Program-made: the position numbers and the translations under genes
In this document: positions 8,733 to 15,055 of the stretch, piece by piece
Layout: each line of letters starts with the position of its first letter
Numbering within the stretch: the first letter of the stretch is position 1
Origin: DATGMB01 sp035293845
GTDB taxonomy: Bacteria > Acidobacteriota > Terriglobia > Bryobacterales > Bryobacteraceae
Length of the DNA: 21,683 bases
Assembly: GCA_035293845.1 (NCBI GenBank)
Contig: DATGMB010000089.1
Span: 1 to 21,683 of the forward strand
Reading direction: 5' to 3'
The notes under the pieces: model-generated
What the model was told of the DNA's origin: nothing
Database searches by the model: none
The model's input: only the letters and a program-made list of their open reading frames with translations

Positions 8733-9337
8733 TGGCGCCGGAACCAGGGGCGGCATTCCAAGAAGCGGTGATGCGGAAGTGCCGCGAGAGCGCGGAGATG
8801 AAGGCGCGGTTCTTCGAGGCGAACGCGGGCACGCTGGAGCAGGTGTGCCGGCGGATGGCGGACGCGCTGTCTGCGGGGCGGCAGTTGTTCGTGATGGGAA
8901 ACGGGGGCAGCGCGTGCGATGCGCTGCACGCGGCGGTGGAGTTCGTGCACCCGATCCTCGAGAAGCGGCGGGCGTTCCCGGCGCGGGCGCTGACGTGCGA
9001 TCCGGCGCTGCTGACGGCGATCGGCAACGATTCGGATTTCTCCCAGACCTTCGCCGAGCAGTTGCGGCTGTTCGGACGCGCGGGGGATGTGGCGCTGGGG
9101 ATTTCGACCAGCGGGATGTCGGCCAATGTGAATTACGGGCTGGAAGCGGCGCGCGAGATGGGGATGCTGACGGTGGCTTTCGCTGGGAAGGACGGCGGGC
9201 GGTCGAAGGATCTGGCGGAGTACTGCCTCACGGTGCCCTCGTTCAGCATCCACCGCATTCAGGAGGTGCACACGACGCTGCTGCACGTGATGTGGGACAT
9301 GGTGCATGTGATGCTGGGGGAAGAGGACGTCATTTAG
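8732..9337 (+). CDS. SIS-domain sugar-phosphate isomerase, GmhA-like
   Basis: A 201-aa protein of the SIS family closest in motifs to GmhA, which converts sedoheptulose 7-phosphate to glycero-manno-heptose 7-phosphate. The phosphosugar-binding signature is MGNGGSACDALHAAVEF (55-71), then TAIGNDSDFSQTFAEQL (95-111), STSGMSANV (126-134) and RIQEVHTTLLHVMWD (175-189), where His180 matches the metal-binding His of GmhA. The ATG at 8732 overlaps the hypD stop. The gene sits between hypD and hypE, so it is part of the maturation operon and not of a lipopolysaccharide cluster. A role in hydrogenase maturation, for example handling a phosphorylated intermediate, is inference; no role for it is established here. 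The catalytic residues appear intact. Confidence 0.85.
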   Translation: MAPEPGAAFQEAVMRKCRESAEMKARFFEANAGTLEQVCRRMADALSAGRQLFVMGNGGSACDALHAAVEFVHPILEKRRAFPARALTCDPALLTAIGNDSDFSQTFAEQLRLFGRAGDVALGISTSGMSANVNYGLEAAREMGMLTVAFAGKDGGRSKDLAEYCLTVPSFSIHRIQEVHTTLLHVMWDMVHVMLGEEDVI

Positions 9338-9361
9338 AGATTAGGGATTGGGGGTTGGGGG
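9338..9361 (+). repeat. Degenerate TTAGGG/TTGGGG-type repeat spacer
   Basis: Between the SIS-gene stop and hypE the plus strand reads GAGA, TTAGGG, ATTGGGGG, TTGGGGG: three successive units of the form (A)TTRGGG with G-runs of 3, 5 and 5. It is the only G-run array of this kind in the window. No Shine-Dalgarno for hypE (ATG 9376) is evident after it, so it may affect hypE translation through G-rich RNA structure. It could also be a remnant of an intergenic repeat family. Function unknown. Confidence 0.5.
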
Positions 9362-9375
9362 CGCGGCTTACCGTT

Positions 9376-10419
9376 ATGAGTGGCTTTGCGATTTCGTGTC
9401 CGCTGCCGGTTGCACGCCATAAGACTGTCGTGATGGGGCACGGGAGCGGGGGCCGGCTTACGGCGCAGCTGGTGCGGGAGCTGTTTTTGCCGGCGTTCGA
9501 TAATCCGGTGCTGGGTCGGTTGGACGATCAGGCGGTGGTGGCGGCCGGAGATGCGCGCGTGGCGTTCACGACCGATTCGTTCGTGGTGACGCCGCTGTTT
9601 TTTCCGGGCGGGAATATCGGGGAACTGGCGGTCAACGGTACGGTAAACGATCTGGCGATGTGCGGGGCGAAGCCGCTGGCGCTGGCGGCGGCCTTCATCG
9701 TGGAGGAAGGCCTGGCGATGGAGGAGCTGGCGCAGGTGGTGGACTCGATGGCTGCGGCGGCGCGAGCAGCGGGCGTGGCGATCGTCACGGGCGATACCAA
9801 GGTGGTGAACCGGCACTCGGCGGACAAGCTGTTCGTGACGACGACGGGCATCGGCCTCGTGCCTGAGGGCGCGGCGATTTCTGCCGCGAACGCGCGGGCG
9901 GGCGATGTGATCCTGCTGAGCGGAACGATCGCGGACCACGGAATGGCGGTGATGACGCAGCGCGAAGGGCTGGAGATCGAAGGCGAGATCCGGTCGGACA
10001 CGCAGGCGCTCCACGGGCTGGTTGCGTCGATGATCGAGGCGGGCGAGATTCACGCGCTGCGCGATCCGACGCGCGGCGGGCTGGGGACATCGCTGTGCGA
10101 GATCGCGGCTGCGGCAGGCGTGGGGATCGAGATCGAGGCGCGCGCGATTCCGGTGCGCGAAACGGTGCGGGGCGCGTGCGAGCTCCTCGGAATCGATCCG
10201 CTGTTCGTGGCGAACGAAGGGAAGCTGGTCGCGTTCGCGGCGCCGGAGCGGGCGGACGCGGTGCTCTCCGCGATGCGCGCGCGGCCGGAGGGGCGCGACG
10301 CGGTGGCGATCGGGCGTGCCGTTTCGGCACACCCCGGCATGGCGGTACTGCGGACGGAGGTGGGAGGCAGCCGCGTGCTCGATCTGCCGTTTCATGAACA
10401 GTTGCCGCGCATCTGCTGA
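9376..10419 (+). CDS. hypE: HypE, carbamoyl-to-thiocyanate dehydratase for CN ligands
   Basis: HypE receives a carbamoyl group from HypF on its C-terminal cysteine and dehydrates it with ATP to thiocyanate, the source of the cyanide ligands. The chosen start ATG at 9376 gives 347 residues, the family length, beginning MSGFAISCPLP; longer starts run into the SIS gene. The PurM/AIR-synthase-like ATPase features are GHGSGGRLT (21-29), LDDQAVV, GNIGELAVNGTVNDLAMCG and DPTRGGLGTSL. The protein ends with PRIC, so the catalytic Cys347 is in place. A G-rich repeat spacer precedes it. A gap of 83 bp follows before hhyS, the largest in the island. Confidence 0.96.
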   Translation: MSGFAISCPLPVARHKTVVMGHGSGGRLTAQLVRELFLPAFDNPVLGRLDDQAVVAAGDARVAFTTDSFVVTPLFFPGGNIGELAVNGTVNDLAMCGAKPLALAAAFIVEEGLAMEELAQVVDSMAAAARAAGVAIVTGDTKVVNRHSADKLFVTTTGIGLVPEGAAISAANARAGDVILLSGTIADHGMAVMTQREGLEIEGEIRSDTQALHGLVASMIEAGEIHALRDPTRGGLGTSLCEIAAAAGVGIEIEARAIPVRETVRGACELLGIDPLFVANEGKLVAFAAPERADAVLSAMRARPEGRDAVAIGRAVSAHPGMAVLRTEVGGSRVLDLPFHEQLPRIC

Positions 10420-10440
10420 GCGCTCCTGCACGCTCGCGCG

Positions 10441-10454
10441 TTGACCGCTATGAT
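10441..10454 (+). promoter_or_regulatory. Possible internal promoter ahead of hhyS
   Basis: The 83-bp gap between hypE and hhyS holds TATGAT (10449-10454), a good -10 match, preceded two bases earlier by TTGACC (10441-10446). That spacing is too short for both to belong to the same sigma70 promoter. Using TATGAT as the -10, a transcript would start near 10461 and leave a leader of about 42 nt with a purine-rich ribosome site (AAGGGGGGG, 10490-10498). Weak evidence that the structural genes have their own promoter. Confidence 0.3.
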
Positions 10455-10502
10455 CCTTCGCGCAGAGACTAAAAGGGTATCGTGCGCAGAAGGGGGGGTC
10501 AT

Positions 10503-11567
10503 ATGCCCGATGCGCCTCCTTATGGACGCAAAACACCACGTCCGCCGGCCGTAAAAGAGGTACACATCCTCTGGATCACGGCGGGGCTGAGCTGCGACGG
10601 CGACTCGGTCTCGGTGACGGCGGCGACGCAGCCGAGCCTCGAAGACGTGCTGCTCGGGGCGATTCCCGGCTTGCCGAAAGTGCACCTGCACAATACCGTA
10701 CTGGCGTATGAGGTCGGCAGCGATTTCCTGAAGGCGTTTCACGACGCGGCGGCGGGACGGCTGGAGCCGTTCGTGCTCGTGATCGAGGGCTCGATTCCGA
10801 ATGAGAACGTGAAGCGCGAGGGCTATTGGGCGGCCTTCGGCACGGATCCGCAGACGGGACAGCCGATCCCAACGTGCGAGTGGATCGACCGCCTGGCGCC
10901 CAAGGCGACGGCGGTGGTGGCCGCGGGGACTTGCGCGACGTACGGCGGCATTCACGCGATGCAGGGGAATCCGACGGGGTGCATGGGGCTGGCGGATTAC
11001 CTGGGCTGGGAGTGGAAGTCGAAGGCGGGGCTGCCGGTGGTGAATGTGCCGGGCTGCCCGATCCAGCCGGACAACTTCATGGAGACGCTGCTCTACCTGC
11101 TCTACCAGTTGACGGGCGTGGCGCCGATGATTCCGCTGGATGACCGCCTGCGGCCGAAGTGGCTCTTCGGCGCGACGGTGCACGAGGGGTGCGACCGCGG
11201 CGGCTACTACGAGCAGGGGCAGTTCGCGAAGGAATACGGCCAGCCGGAGTGCCTGGTGAAGCTGGGCTGCTGGGGTCCGGTGGTGAATTGCAACGTGCCG
11301 AAGCGCGGGTGGATGAACGGGCTGGGCGGGTGCCCGAACGTCGGCGGCATCTGCATGGCGTGCACGATGCCGGGGTTCCCGGACAAATTTATGCCGTTCA
11401 TGGACGAGCCGCCGGGGGCGCGGATTTCGTCGGACACTTCGACGGTGACGGGAAGGGCGATCCGCGCGCTGCGCCGCATCACGCAGCACACGGTCAACAA
11501 GGAAACGAAATGGCGGCACCGCGGGCCGGAGTTGACGACTGGATACCGGCCGGCGAGGTTCAGCTAG
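10503..11567 (+). CDS. hhyS: [NiFe]-hydrogenase small subunit, group 1h type
   Basis: This is the electron-transfer subunit with three Fe-S clusters linking the active site to the acceptor. It has 354 residues. The ATG at 10503 follows AAGGGGGGG; the GTG at 10482 would add seven residues and precedes that ribosome site. There is no Tat signal and no C-terminal membrane helix. The proximal cluster site is SCDGDS (30-35): Cys31 and Asp34 in place of CxxC, with Cys144 and Cys185. The distal cluster ligands are His227, Cys230, Cys250 and Cys256. Cys263, Cys277, Cys284 and Cys287 give four cysteines for the medial cluster. Structural work on the Ralstonia eutropha actinobacterial-type hydrogenase showed a 3Cys-1Asp proximal [4Fe-4S], which this pattern matches. 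Such enzymes oxidise trace H2 in air. Confidence 0.95.
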   Translation: MPDAPPYGRKTPRPPAVKEVHILWITAGLSCDGDSVSVTAATQPSLEDVLLGAIPGLPKVHLHNTVLAYEVGSDFLKAFHDAAAGRLEPFVLVIEGSIPNENVKREGYWAAFGTDPQTGQPIPTCEWIDRLAPKATAVVAAGTCATYGGIHAMQGNPTGCMGLADYLGWEWKSKAGLPVVNVPGCPIQPDNFMETLLYLLYQLTGVAPMIPLDDRLRPKWLFGATVHEGCDRGGYYEQGQFAKEYGQPECLVKLGCWGPVVNCNVPKRGWMNGLGGCPNVGGICMACTMPGFPDKFMPFMDEPPGARISSDTSTVTGRAIRALRRITQHTVNKETKWRHRGPELTTGYRPARFS

Positions 11568-11582
11568 GGCGGGAGTCCGGAA

Positions 11583-13379
11583 ATGGCAACCATCACACAG
11601 CCGGGCCCGGAGACCACGGGCCGCGAACGCAAGCTCGTCGAGATGAGCTGGGACCCGATTACGCGCATCGTGGGGAGCCTCGGGATTTACACGAAGATCG
11701 ATTTCGCCAACCGCGAGGTGGCGGAGTGCCACAGCACGTCCTCGATTTTCCGCGGCTACAGCATTTTCATGAAGGGCAAGGACCCGCGGGACGCGCACTT
11801 CATCACCAGCCGGATCTGCGGCATCTGCGGAGACAACCACGCGACGTGCGCCTGCTACGCGCAGAACATGGCCTTCGGCATCCGGCCGCCGGCGCTCGCG
11901 GAGTGGATCGTCAACCTGGGCGAAGCCGCGGAGTACATGTTCGACCACAACATCTTCCAGGACAATCTGGTGGGCGTGGATTTCTGCGAGCAGATGGTGA
12001 AGGAGACAAACCCCGGCGTATGGGAGAAGGCGCAGGGGGCCGACGCGCCGCACGCCGCCGCGCACGGATACCGGAAGATCGCCGACATCATGCGCGCGCT
12101 CAATCCGTTCACGGGCGAGTTCTACCGCGAGGCGCTGCAGATGAGCCGCCTCACGCGGGAAATGTTCTGCCTGATGGAAGGGCGCCACGTGCATCCCTCG
12201 ACGCTGTATCCGGGCGGCGTGGGAACGGTCCCGACGACGCAGCTCTTCACGGACTATCTGGTGCGCCTGATGAAGTATGTCGAGTTCATGAAGAAGGTCG
12301 TGCCGCTGCACGACGACTTATTCGACTTCTTCTACGAGGCCCTGCCGGGGTATGAGAAGGTGGGGCAACGGCGCGTGCTCCTTGGCTGCTGGGGATCGTG
12401 GAACAACCCCGACGCATGCGACTACACTTACCGCCGCATGAATGACTGGGGCAACGCGATGTTCGTGACCCCTGGGATCATTGTGGACGGACGGTTAGTG
12501 ACGACCAACCTGGTGGACATCAATCTCGGGATCCGGATTCTGCTGGGGAGCTCGTATTACGACGACTGGCAGGAGGGCGAAACGTTCGTGCGGGAAGATC
12601 CGCTGGGCAATCCGGTGGACCAGCGGCACCCGTGGAACCAGACGACAACGCCGCGGCCGCAGAAGCGGAATTTCGACGGCAAGTACACGTGGGTGATGTC
12701 GCCGCGATGGCGCCACCCGGAGACCGGCGAGTTCCTGGCGCTCGATACGGGCGGCGGGCCGATCGCGCGGCTGTGGTCGACGGCGCTGGCGAACCGCGTC
12801 GATATCGGGTATGTGAAATCGACCGGGCACAGCGTGAAGATCTATCTGCCCAAGTCCGCGACGAAGCCGGAAGCGGAATTCGAATGGAAGATCCCGAAGT
12901 GGAGCAACGCGCTCGAGCGGGACCGCGCGCGGACTTACTTTCAGGCGTATGCCGCGGCGGCGGCGCTGTATTTTGTCGAAAGAGGAATGGCCGAACTGCA
13001 CGCCGGGAACACGAAGACCTGGACGGACTTCAAAGTACCCGACGACGCGATCGCGTGCGGGTTCCATGAGGCGGTGCGCGGGGTGCTCTCGCATCACGTC
13101 GTCATCCGCGGCGGCAAGATCGCGAATTACCATCCCTACCCGCCGACGCCGTGGAACGCGAGCCCGCGGGACAGCCGCGGGACGCCCGGACCGTATGAGG
13201 ACGCGGTGCAGAACACACCGATATTCGAAGAGAACGGCCCGGACCGGTTCAAGGGGATCGACATTATGCGGGCGGTGCGGAGCTTCGATCCGTGCCTGCC
13301 GTGCGGCGTGCACATGTATCTGGGCAAGGGGAAGGTGATCGAGGTGCGCCATTCGCCCATGTTCGGTGTGGAGGGGTAG
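11583..13379 (+). CDS. hhyL: [NiFe]-hydrogenase large subunit, group 1h type
   Basis: The catalytic subunit holds the Ni-Fe(CN)2CO centre that splits H2. It has 598 residues, with a clear ribosome site GGGAG seven bases before ATG 11583. The L1 motif RICGICGDNH has Cys79, Cys82 and His86; the L2 motif DPCLPCGVH has Cys571, Cys574 and His577. Twenty-one residues follow His577 (MYLGKGKVIEV...), the tail removed by the maturation protease after nickel insertion; such a protease is encoded at 16110. All four nickel/iron cysteines are present, so the enzyme should be active if matured. It lies 15 bp after hhyS. Group 1h is called from the L1/L2 wording, the CxxD small subunit and the conserved gene neighbourhood, not from a tree. 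Confidence 0.96.
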   Translation: MATITQPGPETTGRERKLVEMSWDPITRIVGSLGIYTKIDFANREVAECHSTSSIFRGYSIFMKGKDPRDAHFITSRICGICGDNHATCACYAQNMAFGIRPPALAEWIVNLGEAAEYMFDHNIFQDNLVGVDFCEQMVKETNPGVWEKAQGADAPHAAAHGYRKIADIMRALNPFTGEFYREALQMSRLTREMFCLMEGRHVHPSTLYPGGVGTVPTTQLFTDYLVRLMKYVEFMKKVVPLHDDLFDFFYEALPGYEKVGQRRVLLGCWGSWNNPDACDYTYRRMNDWGNAMFVTPGIIVDGRLVTTNLVDINLGIRILLGSSYYDDWQEGETFVREDPLGNPVDQRHPWNQTTTPRPQKRNFDGKYTWVMSPRWRHPETGEFLALDTGGGPIARLWSTALANRVDIGYVKSTGHSVKIYLPKSATKPEAEFEWKIPKWSNALERDRARTYFQAYAAAAALYFVERGMAELHAGNTKTWTDFKVPDDAIACGFHEAVRGVLSHHVVIRGGKIANYHPYPPTPWNASPRDSRGTPGPYEDAVQNTPIFEENGPDRFKGIDIMRAVRSFDPCLPCGVHMYLGKGKVIEVRHSPMFGVEG

Positions 13380-13396
13380 GCATCGGGGACCAGGGA

Positions 13397-13837
13397 ATGG
13401 AGCAAGGGACTCACATTCACGAGATCGAGCGGCTGGTGGCGGAGATCGAGGAGATTGCCGATCCGCGGACAAGGGATACGGTGCGGGAACTGGTCGCGGC
13501 GATTCTGGGCTACCACAGGGAGGCGCTGGCGCGGATGGTCGAGCTGGCAGGGGAGGCGGCGCGCAGGGCATTTGCGCGCGATGAGCTGGCGGGTAGCCTG
13601 CTATTGCTGTATGGACTGCATCCGGACGATTTCGAAACGCGGGTGAGGCGGGCGCTGGATCGCGTTCCCGGCGCGGAGCTGGCGGGGATTTCGGATTTCG
13701 TGGTGCGGGTGCGGGGCGCCGCGGCGCGCGAGGCGGTGGAAGAGGCGCTCTATGCCGCGGCGCCGGAGGTCAGCGCGATCGAGACGGAGGGAACGCCGGG
13801 CGCGTTCGTTCCGGTCGAGGCGCTGATGGGGCGATGA
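13397..13837 (+). CDS. NifU-like C-terminal-domain protein lacking its cluster-binding CxxC
   Basis: A 146-aa protein placed directly after hhyL. The start ATG 13397 has GGGGA seven bases upstream. Residues 1-75 are helical with no known motif, ending in LAGSLLLLYGLHPDDFETRV, a segment typical of the NifU-family protein of high-affinity hydrogenase clusters. Residues 82-132 correspond to a NifU C-terminal domain: VRRALDRV, then ISDFVVRVR, then AAAREAVEEALYAAAPEVSAIETEG. The loop that should carry the Fe-S ligands (GSCxGCPSS in relatives) is absent between VVRVR and AAAREAV, and the preceding SHGGDVE-like stretch is shortened. The protein has no cysteine at all. It therefore cannot bind a cluster in the usual way and may have only a structural role. 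Its stop overlaps the next start as ATGA. Confidence 0.75.
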   Translation: MEQGTHIHEIERLVAEIEEIADPRTRDTVRELVAAILGYHREALARMVELAGEAARRAFARDELAGSLLLLYGLHPDDFETRVRRALDRVPGAELAGISDFVVRVRGAAAREAVEEALYAAAPEVSAIETEGTPGAFVPVEALMGR

Positions 13838-14436
13838 CGCCTTCGGCCCCGTTGCGGACCCTGCGGCGCTTTTTGCCGGCAAAACGGGCGGCGCGCTGTG
13901 AGCTGTGCGGCGCGGACCTGGCGGCGGAGCACGGGCACTTGCTGGAGACGGCGGCGCGGCGGCTCGTGTGCGCGTGCGAGGCGTGCGGCGTGCTGTTTGC
14001 GCATCGCGGCGCGGGCGGATACCGGCGGCTGCCGCGGCGCGTGCGGTGGCTGCCGGATTTCTGCCTGACCGATGCGGAGTGGGAGGCGCTGGGGATTCCG
14101 ATCGGCCTGGCGTTCTTTGTGCCGCATTCCGCGACGGGGCGCGTGGCGGCATACTATCCGGGCCCGGCCGGGCCGGTGGAATCGCTGCTGGGCCTGGAGT
14201 CGTGGGCCGGAGTGGCGGCGCGGAACCCGGTGCTGACGGAGCTGGAACCGGATGTGGAGGCGCTGCTGGCGAACCGCATCGGCGGGGCGCGCGAATACTG
14301 CACGGCGCCGGTCGACCGCTGCTATGAGCTCTGCGGCCTGATCCGGATGCACTGGCGCGGGCTTTCCGGAGGCGAGGAGATGTGGCGGGAGATCGCAGCC
14401 TTTTTTGCGCGATTGCGGGAGGCCGGGCGTGCCTGA
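13834..14436 (+). CDS. DUF5947 family protein, cysteine-rich N-terminus
   Basis: A 200-aa protein matching the DUF5947 family found beside group 1h hydrogenases in actinobacteria; function unknown. The N-terminus holds a metal-site candidate: RCELCGADL with Cys22 and Cys25, His33 and His35, then LVCACEACGVLF with Cys46, Cys48 and Cys51. This could be a zinc or rubredoxin-like iron knuckle. Further conserved-looking parts are GIPIGLAFFVPHS (88-100), LEPDVEALLANR, APVDRCYELCGLIRMHWRG and a C-terminal helix ending AFFARLREAG. No signal peptide or membrane segment, so probably cytoplasmic. The ATG overlaps the stop of the NifU-like gene and the end overlaps the next gene by 8 nt. A role in electron transfer or assembly of HhySL is inference. 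Confidence 0.8.
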   Translation: MTPSAPLRTLRRFLPAKRAARCELCGADLAAEHGHLLETAARRLVCACEACGVLFAHRGAGGYRRLPRRVRWLPDFCLTDAEWEALGIPIGLAFFVPHSATGRVAAYYPGPAGPVESLLGLESWAGVAARNPVLTELEPDVEALLANRIGGAREYCTAPVDRCYELCGLIRMHWRGLSGGEEMWREIAAFFARLREAGRA

Positions 14437-15055
14437 CCTGAACTTTCGCGTAGAGGACGCGGCGCCGGTGGCGTACGCGGCCGCGCCGGCGCTGGGGCTG
14501 CGGGTGCGCGTCGAGAACGCCGACCCGGCCGAAGAGATCCGCGGCATCTCGCTGCACTGCCAGATCCGCATCGAGGCGGCGCGGCGGTCCTACAGCGCGG
14601 CGGAGCAGCGCGCCCTGGTGGACCTGTTCGGCGCGCCGGAACGATGGGGGCGGACGCTGCGAAGTATGCTCTGGGCGCACGCCGCGGCGGCGGTGCCGGC
14701 CTTCCGCGGCGCGGCGGCGGTGGTGCTGCCGGTGGCCTGCACATTCGACCTTACGGTGGCGACGGCGAAGTACTTCCACGGCCTGGAACAGGGCTGCGTG
14801 CCGCTCTCGCTGCTGTTCAGCGGATCGGTGTTTTACCAAGACGAGGACGGAGGCCTCGCATTGCAGCAAATTCCGTGGAGCAAGGAGGCGGCCTACGCGC
14901 TTCCGTCCGCGGTCTGGGGGGAAATGATGGACACCTATTATCCGAATACGGCATGGTTATGCCTGCGGCGCGATGTGGCGGACCGGCTGCGGCGCTATCA
15001 GGCAGAGCGCGGCATGGCGAGCTGGGAACAAGCCCTGGAGAGCCTCCTGCCATGA
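14429..15055 (+). CDS. DUF6084 family protein
   Basis: A 208-aa protein of the DUF6084 type, a recurring partner gene of group 1h hydrogenases with no known function. The GTG at 14429 is chosen because the family-like sequence begins PDLNFRVEDAAPVAYA; upstream codons lie inside DUF5947. Segments typical of the family are LHCQIRIEAARRSYS, LFGAPERWGRTL, PVACTFDLTVATAKYFHGL, VPLSLLFSGSVFY and QIPWSKEAAYALP, followed by YYPNTAWLCLRRD. The alternating hydrophobic pattern suggests a mostly beta protein with a helical end. There are no metal motifs, signal peptide or membrane helices. It overlaps the previous gene by 8 nt and the next by 4 nt (ATGA), so its expression is tied to the other accessory genes. 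Confidence 0.8.
   Translation: MPDLNFRVEDAAPVAYAAAPALGLRVRVENADPAEEIRGISLHCQIRIEAARRSYSAAEQRALVDLFGAPERWGRTLRSMLWAHAAAAVPAFRGAAAVVLPVACTFDLTVATAKYFHGLEQGCVPLSLLFSGSVFYQDEDGGLALQQIPWSKEAAYALPSAVWGEMMDTYYPNTAWLCLRRDVADRLRRYQAERGMASWEQALESLLP

Noticed and set aside
8732..9337. SIS gene as part of a lipopolysaccharide heptose cluster
   Set aside because: No other heptose, kinase or nucleotidyltransferase gene is nearby and its start overlaps hypD, so the operon context is hydrogenase maturation.
10441..10454. TTGACC and TATGAT ahead of hhyS as a matched -35/-10 pair
   Set aside because: They are only two bases apart, so they cannot serve the same sigma70 promoter; only the TATGAT box was kept as a weak candidate.
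10392..12311. Minus-strand open frame of 639 codons across hhyS and hhyL
   Set aside because: Antisense to clearly conserved hydrogenase subunits and of skewed composition (Arg, His, Pro, Leu); a compositional shadow.
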